Source: Microbacterium trichothecenolyticum (GTDB lineage Bacteria; Actinomycetota; Actinomycetes; Actinomycetales; Microbacteriaceae). Taken from it: a DNA stretch of 64,000 nucleotides. Position numbers and translations under genes: made by a program. The stretch spans positions 271,006 to 335,005 of the forward strand of contig NZ_JYJA01000039.1 in assembly GCF_000956465.1 (NCBI RefSeq), in the 5' to 3' direction. Each line of letters opens with the position of its first letter. Position 1 is the first letter of the stretch. This document shows positions 34,469 through 43,115 of the stretch, piece by piece. The notes beneath the pieces were generated by a model, which worked only from the letters and a program-made list of their open reading frames with translations, ran no database searches and was not told the origin of the DNA.

Positions 34469-34498
34469 TTGACGGTTCACCATCGATCGGTCCATAAT
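34469..34498 (+). promoter_or_regulatory. Promoter of the second LacI gene / fructan operon
   Basis: TTGACG (34469-34474), an 18-nt spacer and CATAAT (34493-34498) match the housekeeping consensus well. The predicted start is near 34505, just before operator O2. Confidence 0.7.
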
Positions 34499-34511
34499 CG
34501 GATCCGCTCGA

Positions 34512-34523
34512 TAAATCGATTTA
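34512..34523. promoter_or_regulatory. Putative LacI operator O2 (autoregulatory)
   Basis: TAAATCGATTTA is a perfect 12-bp palindrome with the same AAATCGATTT core as O1, about 8-19 nt downstream of the predicted start of the LacI transcript. This places both divergent promoters under one regulator. Confidence 0.75.
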
Positions 34524-34542
34524 ACACGAGGGAGTGTCACTG

Positions 34543-35631
34543 ATGGCGAGGGCCCGGATCTCAGACGTGGCGGCAGTGGCCGGCGTCTCGGTGACCACGG
34601 TCTCGCTCGTCATGAACGACGTCGAATCGCGCATCTCGCAGGAGACTCGCCAGCGCGTCCGCGAGGCGGCCCGTGCCGTCGGCTACGCGCCCAGCTCGGT
34701 GGCACGAGGGCTCCGCACTCAGCGCACGCGCACGGTCGGACTCATCTCCGACCAGATCGCGACGACGCCGTTCGCCGGTCGCATGCTCGCCGGCGCGCAG
34801 GACGCGGCGCGCGACGCCGGGCACCTCGTCTACCTCCTCGACACCGGTGGCGACGCCGCGATCGAGCGCGAAGCGATCGACGCGCTCACCGCACAGCAGG
34901 TCGACGCGATGATCTACGCGTGCATGTGGCACCGGGTGGTGGATGTCCCGCAGGGCGTCCTGCCGAAGACGGTGCTGCTCGACTGCCGGCCCGTGAACGG
35001 CGGCTACCGCAGCGTCGTGCCCGACGACCGCGCCGGGGGAGCCGCCGCCGTGCGCGAGCTCGTCGCCGCCGGCCACCGGCGCATCGCCTACCTCGACACG
35101 GATGACCCCGGCCCGCTCGCGTCGCGACTGCGCCACGAGGGGTACCTCGAGGCGCTCGCCGAGGCCGGGATCACGGCCGACCCGGCGCTGCACGTCAGGG
35201 GCGAGACCTCCGCCCACGGCGGTCGCGCCGCGGCCGAGGCTCTGCTCGACCTCCCCGACGACAAGCGCCCCACCGGCATCTTCTGCTTCAACGACCGCAT
35301 GGCGGCCGGCGTGTACATCGCCGCGCACCGCCGCGGCCTCGACATCCCGCGCGATCTGTCCGTCGTCGGCTACGACGACCAGCAGCTGATCGCCGCGGAA
35401 CAGGATCCCCCACTCACCACCGTCGCGCTGCCCCACTACGCCATGGGCCGCTGGGCGATGGAGGTCGCGCTCGGCGTCCGCGCGGAAGGGGATGAGGACG
35501 CCACGCACCTCATGGAGTGTCCCGTCATCCGACGAGACTCCGTAGGCCCGCCGCCGGCGCAAGTCGCCAAACCGAACCGGCGACGGGCTTCACACACCGA
35601 GCGGCCGCCAGAGGCGGCCCCCGATCGGTGA
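34543..35631 (+). CDS. LacI-family regulator of the fructan operon (second)
   Basis: The 362-residue protein has a helix-turn-helix (ISDVAAVAGVSVTTVSLVMN), hinge (SSVARGLRTQRTRTVG) and sugar-binding domain (VGLISDQIATTPFAGRM, FCFNDRMAAGVYIA, VVGYDDQQLIAAEQ). ATG 34543 is favoured over GTG 34534 because GAGGGAG is correctly spaced for it. It is first in a plus-strand operon with the transporter genes and divergent from levansucrase, so it likely controls both through the two palindromes. The inducer is probably fructose, sucrose or a fructo-oligosaccharide. Confidence 0.92.
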   Translation: MARARISDVAAVAGVSVTTVSLVMNDVESRISQETRQRVREAARAVGYAPSSVARGLRTQRTRTVGLISDQIATTPFAGRMLAGAQDAARDAGHLVYLLDTGGDAAIEREAIDALTAQQVDAMIYACMWHRVVDVPQGVLPKTVLLDCRPVNGGYRSVVPDDRAGGAAAVRELVAAGHRRIAYLDTDDPGPLASRLRHEGYLEALAEAGITADPALHVRGETSAHGGRAAAEALLDLPDDKRPTGIFCFNDRMAAGVYIAAHRRGLDIPRDLSVVGYDDQQLIAAEQDPPLTTVALPHYAMGRWAMEVALGVRAEGDEDATHLMECPVIRRDSVGPPPAQVAKPNRRRASHTERPPEAAPDR

Positions 35632-35652
35632 CCCACGCGGGCGTGAGTCACC
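35627..35652 (+). repeat. Stem-loop overlapping the LacI stop codon
   Basis: GGTGAC-C-CACGC pairs with GCGTG-A-GTCACC (one mismatch, tight loop) at the end of the regulator gene and 20 nt before the binding-protein start. A second perfect hairpin lies in the coding end at 35603-35619 (GGCCGCC-AGA-GGCGGCC). There is no T-run. Confidence 0.6.
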
Positions 35653-35672
35653 AAGAAAAGGAAACCACAACA

Positions 35673-36962
35673 ATGCGCACAAGGACCCCGATCCTCGTGT
35701 CCGCGGGCCTGGTCACGGCGATCGCCCTGACCGGGTGCGGGCAAGCCGGCCAAGGTGACACCACCACCGCGGACGGCCGCACCCAGTTGACGATGTGGAC
35801 CCACTCGGCGGGCAACCCGGCCGAGCTCGAGGTCTACGAGCAGATCATCTCCGACTTCAACGCGTCGCAGGACGACTACGAGGTCGTGCACGAGTCGTTC
35901 CCGCAGGGCGCCTACAACGACGCGATCGTCGCGGCCGCGGCATCCGGTGATCTTCCCTGCCTTCTCGACCTCGACGGCCCGATCATGCCGAACTGGGCAT
36001 GGGCGGGCTATCTGCAGCCGCTCGATCTGCCCACCGAGATCACCGACGCGCTGCTGCCCACGGCCGTCGGCGTCTGGGACGACGAGATCTACTCGGCCGG
36101 CTACTGGGACGCCGCGCTCGGCATCTTCGCCCGCAAGTCGGTGCTCGACGCCAACGGCATCCGCATCCCGACCGTCGAAGAGCCGTGGACCGCCGACGAG
36201 TTCGGCGCGGCTCTCGCCACGCTGAAGGGCGCCGGCTACGAGACGCCGATCGACATCGGGGCCGAAGACACCGGCGAGTGGTGGCCGTACGCCTACTCGC
36301 CGTTCCTGCAGGGCTTCGGCGGCGACCTCATCGACCGCGACTCCATGCTCTCGGCTGACGGTGCGCTGAACGGACCCGAAGCGGTCGCGTGGGGCGACTG
36401 GTTCGCGGGCCTCTTCGCCGACGGGTACGCCGGCAACAGCGGCACCGTCGGCAACCAGGAGTTCATCGACGACGAGGTGGCGCTCAGCTACACCGGCGTC
36501 TGGAACGCCGTCGCCGCGCTCGACGCTGTCGGCGACGACCTGCTGATCCTGCCCCCGCCGGACCTCGGCAACGGCCCGAAGATCGGCGGCGGCTCGTGGC
36601 AGTGGGCGATCTCGTCCAAGTGCAACGACGCCGACGGCGCCCGCGCGTACCTCGAGTTCAGCTTCCAGGACGAGTACATCACCGAGTTCGCCGACAAGCA
36701 GGTGGTCATCCCGGCGACGGATGCCGCCGCCCAGGCGTCGGAGTACTTCGGCGACGGCGGTGCCCTGCGCCCGTTCGTCGAGTTCTCGCAGAAGTACGCC
36801 GTGCTGCGCCCCGAGACGCCGGCGTACGCGGTCATCTCGACGACGTTCGAGACGGCGGCGAAGGACATCATGAACGGCGCCGACGTCCAGGAGACGCTCG
36901 ACCGCGCGGTCTCCGAGATCGACGCCAACATCGAGTCGAACGACGGCTACGGCTTCCAGTGA
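35673..36962 (+). CDS. ABC transporter sugar-binding lipoprotein
   Basis: The 429-residue protein has a lipoprotein signal peptide with lipobox LTGC and belongs to the extracellular solute-binding family 1 (maltose type). Visible blocks are LTMWTHSAGNPAELEVYEQI, YNDAIVAAAASGDLPCLLDLD and the Trp-rich GEWWPYAYSPFLQGF ligand region. It should capture fructo-oligosaccharides or sucrose and deliver them to the permeases encoded next. AAAAGGA precedes ATG 35673. Confidence 0.92.
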   Translation: MRTRTPILVSAGLVTAIALTGCGQAGQGDTTTADGRTQLTMWTHSAGNPAELEVYEQIISDFNASQDDYEVVHESFPQGAYNDAIVAAAASGDLPCLLDLDGPIMPNWAWAGYLQPLDLPTEITDALLPTAVGVWDDEIYSAGYWDAALGIFARKSVLDANGIRIPTVEEPWTADEFGAALATLKGAGYETPIDIGAEDTGEWWPYAYSPFLQGFGGDLIDRDSMLSADGALNGPEAVAWGDWFAGLFADGYAGNSGTVGNQEFIDDEVALSYTGVWNAVAALDAVGDDLLILPPPDLGNGPKIGGGSWQWAISSKCNDADGARAYLEFSFQDEYITEFADKQVVIPATDAAAQASEYFGDGGALRPFVEFSQKYAVLRPETPAYAVISTTFETAAKDIMNGADVQETLDRAVSEIDANIESNDGYGFQ

Positions 36963-36968
36963 TCCACC

Positions 36969-37001
36969 GCGCCGGCGGGGGCCACCGGCCCCCGCCGGCG
37001 C
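36969..37001 (+). repeat. Perfect intercistronic stem-loop between binding protein and permease
   Basis: Fifteen base pairs (36969-36983 with 36987-37001) enclose an ACC loop starting 7 nt after the binding-protein stop. No T-run follows. Such stems often protect the upstream message, giving more binding protein than permease. Confidence 0.8.
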
Positions 37002-37020
37002 ACTCCCCGAGAGATCTGTC

Positions 37021-37962
37021 ATGACTGTCACCCCTCCGACGGTCGCCGCCGAAGAACCTCGGCGCGCCTACCGTCGCTTCCGCTCCATCAAAGGTCGCGA
37101 GACCTGGGCAGGGCTCGGGATGATCGCCCCCGCGGGCGTCCTCCTGGTGCTGTTCCTCGTGATCCCCGTGATCCTCGCCTTCGCGCTCTCGTTCACGAAC
37201 GCGCGTCTCATCTCGCCGAACCCGCCGCGGTTCGTCGGCTTCGACAACTTCATCCGCGCCTTCACCGCAGATCCGGTGTTCGTGCAGTCGGTCGGCAACA
37301 CGGCGGTGTTCGCGCTGGTCGTCGTCCCGGTGCAGGCCGCGCTGGGGCTGCTCCTCGCGGTGCTCGTCAACCGGCGTATGCGCGGCGTCACGGCGTTCCG
37401 CGTGATCTTCTTCATCCCCGTCGTGACGTCGATCGTCGTCGTCTCGATCCTTTGGAAGTTCATGTACCAGAAGGACGGCCTGATCAACGCCATGTTCGAC
37501 GCGCTCACCTTCGGAGCGTGGTCGAACGTCGACTGGCTGAACGACCCGAAGACGGCGCTCGGGGCGATCATCGTGCTGTCGATCTGGCAGGCCGTCGGCT
37601 TCCACATGATCATCTGGCTCGCGGGCCTGCAGACGATCCCCGAGGAGCTCTACGAGGCCGCCAAGATGGACGGCGCGAGCCCGTGGCGGCAGTTCACGAA
37701 CGTGACGTGGCCCGGGCTGCGCCCCACCATGGTGTTCGTCCTCGTCACGATCACCATCGCCGCCCTCGGCCTGTTCGTGCAGGTCGACGTCATGACCCAG
37801 GGCGGGCCGGTGAACTCGACCTCGACCATCGTCTTCCACGCCGTGCGCAAGGGCTACGAGCAGCAGGAGATCGGCTACGCCGCGGCGATCTCGCTGATCT
37901 TCTTCGTCGCCGTCCTCGCCATCGCGCTCATTCAGCGCCGGCTCACGCGAGAGAAGGACTGA
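37021..37962 (+). CDS. ABC sugar permease, MalF type
   Basis: The 313-residue protein has six helices and the cytoplasmic EAA loop EELYEAAKMDGASPWRQF that docks the ATPase. Other typical segments are WAGLGMIAPAGVLLVLFLVI and YAAAISLIFFVAVLAIALI. It forms a heterodimer with the next gene product. There is no ATPase gene in the operon, so a shared MsiK-type ATPase encoded elsewhere is likely. Confidence 0.93.
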   Translation: MTVTPPTVAAEEPRRAYRRFRSIKGRETWAGLGMIAPAGVLLVLFLVIPVILAFALSFTNARLISPNPPRFVGFDNFIRAFTADPVFVQSVGNTAVFALVVVPVQAALGLLLAVLVNRRMRGVTAFRVIFFIPVVTSIVVVSILWKFMYQKDGLINAMFDALTFGAWSNVDWLNDPKTALGAIIVLSIWQAVGFHMIIWLAGLQTIPEELYEAAKMDGASPWRQFTNVTWPGLRPTMVFVLVTITIAALGLFVQVDVMTQGGPVNSTSTIVFHAVRKGYEQQEIGYAAAISLIFFVAVLAIALIQRRLTREKD

Positions 37963-37963
37963 C

Positions 37964-38917
37964 GTGACCGCTACCCAGACTCTGACCACGGCACCCGCCG
38001 ACCCGCGCCGTGCCGCGCGCCCTGCGCCGGCTCGCAGCGAGAAGTCGCAGCGAATCAGGGGCAAGATCTTCCTCTACATCGCCCTGTCGCTGTTCGGGAT
38101 CATCTTCCTGTTCCCGCTGGTCTTCATGTTCGTGTCGAGCCTCAAGCCCGACAGTCAGATCCTGCAGGACATCGACTCGCCCGCGGCCTTCCTCCCGGTC
38201 GGCGACATCAGCCTCGACAACTACTTCGGGGTGTTCGACCGCGTGCCCGTCGCACAGTTCCTGTTCAACTCGATCCTGGTGACGGTGCTCACCGTCGGAC
38301 TCGGGCTCATCGTGAACTCGATGGCGGGCTTCGCGCTCTCCCGGCTGGCATGGAAGGGGCGGATCGTCGTGCTCGCGCTGATCATCGCGACGCTGATCGT
38401 CCCGTTCGAGACGATCGCGGTGCCGATGGTCTATTGGGTCGCGCAGCTTCCCACCCTCGTGATCGAGGGCGGCGTGCTGAAGTATGACTTCGGCTGGCTC
38501 AACACCTACGAGGTGCAGATCGTGCCGTTCATCGCGAACGCGTTCTCGATCTTCCTGTTCACGCAGTACTTCTCCACGATCCCGAAGTCCCTCGACGAGG
38601 CGGCGCGCATCGATGGCGCGAGCTGGTTCACGATCTATCGGCGCATCCTCGTGCCGCTGTCGGGTCCGGCCTTCGCGACCGTGGCGATCCTGACGTTCCT
38701 GCCGGCGTGGAACCAGTACCTCTGGCCGCTCATGGTGGTGCAGAAGGAGGAGCTGCGGCCGGTCATGGTCGGCATGCAGTACTTCTTCCAGCTGAACACC
38801 GCGTGGGGCGAGGTGATGGCCTACACCTCGCTCATCACGATCCCGGTGCTGATCGTCTTCCTGGTGTTCCAGCGGGCGTTCGTCAGCAGCATCGCGGCGA
38901 GCGGGGTGAAGGGATGA
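37964..38917 (+). CDS. ABC sugar permease, MalG type
   Basis: The 317-residue protein has six helices and the EAA loop KSLDEAARIDGASWFTIYRR. It begins 1 nt after the MalF-type gene at GTG 37964, with GGACT as a weak Shine-Dalgarno. FLPAWNQYLWPLMV is the usual pre-last-helix motif of this subfamily. The stop overlaps the kinase start by 4 nt (ATGA). Confidence 0.93.
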   Translation: MTATQTLTTAPADPRRAARPAPARSEKSQRIRGKIFLYIALSLFGIIFLFPLVFMFVSSLKPDSQILQDIDSPAAFLPVGDISLDNYFGVFDRVPVAQFLFNSILVTVLTVGLGLIVNSMAGFALSRLAWKGRIVVLALIIATLIVPFETIAVPMVYWVAQLPTLVIEGGVLKYDFGWLNTYEVQIVPFIANAFSIFLFTQYFSTIPKSLDEAARIDGASWFTIYRRILVPLSGPAFATVAILTFLPAWNQYLWPLMVVQKEELRPVMVGMQYFFQLNTAWGEVMAYTSLITIPVLIVFLVFQRAFVSSIAASGVKG

Positions 38918-39921
38918 CCGAACGGATGCCGCGCATCGTGGTCATCGGCGAGGCCCTGGTCGACATCGTCCATCGTGCCGACGGCGCGGTCGAGGAGGCG
39001 CCCGGCGGCAGCCCCGCGAACACCGCGTTGACGCTCGGAAGGCTGGGACGGCGTCCGACGCTGATCACCAGCCTGGCCCGGGATGACCGGGGCGGACGTG
39101 TGCGGCAGTGGCTCGAGGAGTCCGAGGTCGAGGTGGTGGCCGTCGCGTCGGCGCGCACGTCGACGGCCGTGGCCCACCTGGACGCGGGCGGTGCCGCCAC
39201 GTACGCCTTCGATCTCGCGTGGGATCTCGGGGCGGACGCCGCCCGACTCGAGGAACTCGCAGGCGCCGCCGACGTCGTTCACGTCGGCTCCGTGGCCGCG
39301 GTGCTCGAACCCGGCGCCGGCCACGTCGCGGCACTCGTGCGATCGGTGCGCGGGCGGGCGATCGTGACCTACGACCCCAACATCCGGCCGTCGCTGGTCG
39401 ACGACCCGGACCGCGTCCGAGAGCGCGTCGCCGGACTGATCGAGTTCGCCGACGTCGTGAAGGCGAGCGACGAGGACATCCGGTGGCTCCACCCGGGGCG
39501 GGACGTCCGGCACGTCGCGCGCGAATGGGTCGACCGCGGCCCGCGACTCGTCGTGGTCACCCTCGGGTCGGACGGTGCGATCGGCGTCACCGCCGACGGC
39601 GAGGTCACCGTGCCCGCCGTCGAGACCAGGGTGGTCGACACGGTCGGGGCCGGCGACACGTTCATGGGCGTGCTCATCGACAGCATCGTCGGCAGCGACG
39701 AACTGCGCGAGTCGCTCGCGACCGCGGGCGGCAGCTGGGCCCACGCGGCCGGAGGCTCCGCGCGACGCGCCAGCGGCGCGGGGAGAGGCCGTGGGGACCG
39801 CTCCTCCGTCGTCGAATCCTTGCTCGAGCGCTCAGCGCACGCGGCGGCGATCACCGTATCGCGTCCGGGCGCCGATCCTCCCCGTCGTGCCGAACTCCCA
39901 ACCCCGGCGACGGCACGGTAA
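38914..39921 (+). CDS. PfkB-family sugar kinase, probable fructokinase
   Basis: The 335-residue protein has PfkB motifs: VVIGEALVDIVHR at the start, APGGSPANTALTLGRLG (motif 1) and VDTVGAGDTFMGVLIDS with catalytic Asp (motif 2). It should phosphorylate fructose released inside the cell; the operon supports this substrate. Between residues about 270 and 300 the sequence is unusually Gly/Arg/Ser-rich compared with fructokinases I know, then returns to ITVSRPGADPPRRAELP, the normal end. Confidence 0.88.
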   Translation: MTERMPRIVVIGEALVDIVHRADGAVEEAPGGSPANTALTLGRLGRRPTLITSLARDDRGGRVRQWLEESEVEVVAVASARTSTAVAHLDAGGAATYAFDLAWDLGADAARLEELAGAADVVHVGSVAAVLEPGAGHVAALVRSVRGRAIVTYDPNIRPSLVDDPDRVRERVAGLIEFADVVKASDEDIRWLHPGRDVRHVAREWVDRGPRLVVVTLGSDGAIGVTADGEVTVPAVETRVVDTVGAGDTFMGVLIDSIVGSDELRESLATAGGSWAHAAGGSARRASGAGRGRGDRSSVVESLLERSAHAAAITVSRPGADPPRRAELPTPATAR

Positions 39922-39944
39922 GCCGCATCCGACACTCGCGCTCC

Positions 39945-39959
39945 CCGCCCGCCGGGCGG
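39945..39959 (+). repeat. Intercistronic palindrome between kinase and GH32 gene
   Basis: CCGCCCG (39945-39951) and CGGGCGG (39953-39959) flank a single C in the 89-nt gap before the next start. It fits the set of GC-rich stems at the gaps of this operon. Confidence 0.5.
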
Positions 39960-40010
39960 AGGGCCACTCCATCGCGCGATCCACCGCGCACGACTCTTGA
40001 AGGAACTCTC

Positions 40011-40976
40011 GTGTTCGACCTCCCCGATTCCTGGGTATGGGACTACTGGTTCGCCGACGACGGCGAGCACTACCATCTCTTCTTCCTGTACGCCTCGCGG
40101 GCGCTCCACGACCCCGAAGCCCGCCACTACCGCGCCTCGATCGGGCACGCGGTCTCGACGGACCTCGTCGAGTGGACGCAGGTGGCCGATGCCCTCGTGA
40201 GAAGCGACGCCCCCGCTTTCGACGAACTCGCCACCTGGACCGGTTCGGTGGTGCGCCACCCGGACGGGACGTGGTTCATGTTCTACACCGGAGCGACCCT
40301 CGCCCCCGACGGGCAGAACGTGCAGCGGATCGGCTACGCCACGTCGCCCGACCTCTTCACGTGGACGAAGGCCGGCGGGCCGGTGCTCGAAGCGAAGGAG
40401 CCCTGGTACGAGAAGCTCTCGAGCGGCGCGTGGCACGACGAGGCCTTCCGTGACCCGTGGGTGTTCGCCGACCCCGATGGGAACGGCTGGCACATGCTCA
40501 TCACCGCTCGAGCGCCCGAGGGGCCGGTCGACGGGCGGGGCGTCATCGGGCACGCGTGGTCGGCGGACCTGCGCACGTGGGAGCTGCGCGAACCGCTCAG
40601 CGCGCCCAGCGTCGAGGGCTTCGGGCAGCTCGAGGTGCTGCAGGCGGAGATCGTCGACGGGCGTCCGGTGGTGATCTTCTCCTGCCTGAAGGAGCAGAGC
40701 ACCGACTCCCGACGCGCCGCCGCCGCCGGCACGTGGGCGGTGCCGGCGGAGAGCCTCGTCGGGCCGTTCGACATCGACGCCGCGTATCCGCTGACCGATG
40801 AGCGCCTGTACGTCGGGCGCCTGCTCCAGCGCCGTTCGGACGGCGAATGGCTGCTGTTCGCCTTCCGGAACATCGGCGAGGACGGACAGTTCGTGGGCGG
40901 GGTCACCGACCCCATGCCCGTGCGGTGGGATGGAGGGCGGCTCGTCCGTCATGAGGCGGTGGCTGTCTCCGCCTGA
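40011..40976 (+). CDS. Intracellular GH32/GH68-clan beta-fructosidase-like enzyme
   Basis: The 321-residue protein is a single five-blade propeller with no signal peptide and no C-terminal sandwich. WVWDYWFADDGEHYHLFF holds the probable nucleophile Asp11; FRDPWVFADPDG is the RDP motif; the acid/base Glu is probably in LEVLQAEIVDG rather than the standard ECPD. It likely hydrolyses imported sucrose or fructo-oligosaccharides to fructose for the neighbouring kinase. GTG 40011 has GAAGGA 6 nt upstream. The short architecture is atypical for GH32. Confidence 0.8.
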   Translation: MFDLPDSWVWDYWFADDGEHYHLFFLYASRALHDPEARHYRASIGHAVSTDLVEWTQVADALVRSDAPAFDELATWTGSVVRHPDGTWFMFYTGATLAPDGQNVQRIGYATSPDLFTWTKAGGPVLEAKEPWYEKLSSGAWHDEAFRDPWVFADPDGNGWHMLITARAPEGPVDGRGVIGHAWSADLRTWELREPLSAPSVEGFGQLEVLQAEIVDGRPVVIFSCLKEQSTDSRRAAAAGTWAVPAESLVGPFDIDAAYPLTDERLYVGRLLQRRSDGEWLLFAFRNIGEDGQFVGGVTDPMPVRWDGGRLVRHEAVAVSA

Positions 40977-40983
40977 GGTTCGA

Positions 40984-41031
40984 GGCCGGGGCTTCGCGGA
41001 CGAGCCCCGGCCGGCCCGCCCTCCGGCGGGC
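40984..41031 (+). repeat. Two tandem perfect stem-loops between GH32 genes
   Basis: A 10-bp stem (40984-40993 with 41003-41012) and a 7-bp stem (41014-41020 with 41025-41031, loop CTCC) fill the 82-nt gap. Neither is followed by T residues. Confidence 0.65.
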
Positions 41032-41058
41032 GGTGTCCGCGCCAAGAGAAGGATGACG

Positions 41059-43080
41059 ATGAAGTCAGTTTTCAAGGGACGCTCCGTGCGTCTGACGGCG
41101 GGTGCGCTGGCCGTGATCGCGGTGGGGGCGGGGTCAGGAATGGCGGGAGGCATCGGCGATGACGCCGCGGCAGCCGATTCCGCCGACGACTACCGCGCGC
41201 AGTACCACTTCACGGTGCCCGACCACTGGAAGAACGACCCCCAACGGCCGGTCTTCGTGGACGGCAAGTTCCACTACTACTACCTCTACAACCGGGACTA
41301 CGACGCGGACCCCGCCGCCAACTTCGGAACGGAGTGGCGGCTCGCGACCTCGTACGACGGCGTCGTGTTCGCCGATCAGGGGGTCGCCGCGCCCAAGGAG
41401 ACCAACGCGAACTACGACCTCTGGTCGGGGTCGACCGTGGTCGACGAAGCGAACACCGCCGGGTTCGGCGCCGGCGCCGTCGTGATGCTCGTGACGCAGA
41501 TGGACCATCCCACGCCGGCTCAGCAGGCGAACGCCTCGGGGCCGCAGGCGCAGTTCCTCTGGTACTCGACGGACGGCGGCCGAAACTTCCGACCTCATGG
41601 CGATGAACCGGTTATCGCGAACGGCGGGCGCGCGGATTTCCGCGACCCGAAGGTCGTGTGGGATGCCGAGCGCAGCCGGTGGGTGGCGTTGATCGCCGAG
41701 CGTGACAGGGTGAGCTTCTACACGTCGCCGGACCTGAAGACGTGGGCGCGCACGTGGGAGTACGTGAATCCCGGCATCGGCACGATCGAGTGCCCGGACC
41801 TGTTCCGGATCCGCGCCGACGACGGCACCGTGAAGTGGGTGTTCGGCGTCAGCGCGAACGGGTACGCCACCGCAGAGCCGGCGACCTTCGCGTACTGGAC
41901 GGGATCGTTCGACGGCACGTCGTTCACCTTCGACCAGAGCGCCCCGCAATGGCTCGATCACGGGTTCGACTGGTACGGCGCGGTCACGTGGGAGGATCCC
42001 GCCGCCCCGCTGGACCGCCGCTACGCCGTGGGCTGGATGAACAACTGGGATTACGCGCACTCCACCCCGACCTGGACGGCCGACGGCTTCAACGGCACGG
42101 ACTCGATCACCCGCCAGATCCGCCTCGAGAGGTACGGCTCGGCGTTCAGCCTGGTGTCGCAGCCGGTGGCAGCCCTCGCCGACATCGCGACGGCTCGCAC
42201 GGAGCTCGGCGACGTGACCGTGGACGGGTTCCTGCCGCTCGCCTTCGAGGGTGACGCGTACCAGGTCGAGGCGGACGTGACGTGGGAGATCGCGACCAAC
42301 CTCGGCCTGCAGCTGCGTCGCTCCGCCGACGGGACGCGCCATGCCGATGTCGGCGTGACCGGCACCTACGCCTATCTGAACCGCGGCCAGACCGGCTATC
42401 CCGCCGGCACCTGGAAGACCGAGAGCCGCACGCCCTTCGACGGCGGCGCCGGCAGGGTGCATCTGCGCATCCTGGTCGACCGCACCACGATCGAGGTCTT
42501 CGTCGACGAGGGGAGATACGTGCAGTCGAGCCAGGTGTTCGCACCGTCGGGTGACGAGGGCATCGCTCTCTACTCCTCGGGGGGCCCGGCTGTGTTCCAC
42601 GATCTGACGATCACCGAGTTCGGCAGCGTCGTGCAGCGGCCGGCTCGGGCGATCGGCGATTTCGAGGGCGACACGTGGGGGCAGGCCTGGACGGCGACGG
42701 GCAGCTTCATCGGCGCAGGACCGAGCGCGGCGGACCTGCGCGGACGGGTCGGCGCGCGGGTCGCCGACACGTTCGTGGGCGGGGGAGATCCGGCCACCGG
42801 CACGATCACCTCGCCGGAGTTCACGATCGACAGGAACTTCCTGCACTTCCTCATCGGCGGCGGCGATCACCCGCTCGGCGGGGAACCCGCCACGTCGGTG
42901 CAGCTGCTCGTCGACGGACGGCCGGTCCGCACCGCGACCGGCGCGGACTCGGCGGACCTGCGGCACGTGCAGTGGGACCTCCGCGACCTCGCCGGGCGCA
43001 CGGCACAGTTCCAGATCCTGGACGACGCGACCGGACAGTGGGGTCATCTCATGGTCGACCAGGTCGTGCTCTCGGATTGA
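41059..43080 (+). CDS. sacC: Secreted levanase (GH32) with C-terminal levan-type domain
   Basis: The 673-residue protein has a signal peptide (FKGRSVRLTAGALAVIAVGA) and the GH32 propeller: HWKNDPQRP (nucleophile Asp60), FRDPKVVW (195-197 RDP), IECPDLF (acid/base Glu244). A beta-sandwich ending near 530 carries LVDRTTIEVFVDEG. The extra domain (about 540-673) runs from GDFEGDTWGQAWTATG through LLVDGRPVRTATG to GQWGHLMVDQVVLSD, as in levanases and levan fructotransferases. ATG 41059 is preferred to 41053 because AGAAGG is correctly spaced only for it. It is last in the operon. Confidence 0.9.
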   Translation: MKSVFKGRSVRLTAGALAVIAVGAGSGMAGGIGDDAAAADSADDYRAQYHFTVPDHWKNDPQRPVFVDGKFHYYYLYNRDYDADPAANFGTEWRLATSYDGVVFADQGVAAPKETNANYDLWSGSTVVDEANTAGFGAGAVVMLVTQMDHPTPAQQANASGPQAQFLWYSTDGGRNFRPHGDEPVIANGGRADFRDPKVVWDAERSRWVALIAERDRVSFYTSPDLKTWARTWEYVNPGIGTIECPDLFRIRADDGTVKWVFGVSANGYATAEPATFAYWTGSFDGTSFTFDQSAPQWLDHGFDWYGAVTWEDPAAPLDRRYAVGWMNNWDYAHSTPTWTADGFNGTDSITRQIRLERYGSAFSLVSQPVAALADIATARTELGDVTVDGFLPLAFEGDAYQVEADVTWEIATNLGLQLRRSADGTRHADVGVTGTYAYLNRGQTGYPAGTWKTESRTPFDGGAGRVHLRILVDRTTIEVFVDEGRYVQSSQVFAPSGDEGIALYSSGGPAVFHDLTITEFGSVVQRPARAIGDFEGDTWGQAWTATGSFIGAGPSAADLRGRVGARVADTFVGGGDPATGTITSPEFTIDRNFLHFLIGGGDHPLGGEPATSVQLLVDGRPVRTATGADSADLRHVQWDLRDLAGRTAQFQILDDATGQWGHLMVDQVVLSD

Positions 43081-43115
43081 AGAGGAGCGTGCGGGCCGCG
43101 CACTTCCGGGTCGAC

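Noticed and set aside
38914..39921. Frameshift in the sugar kinase gene near 39720-39830
   Set aside because: The segment is oddly Gly/Arg-rich, but the frame stays open and returns to the normal C-terminal motif; other frames give no better match.
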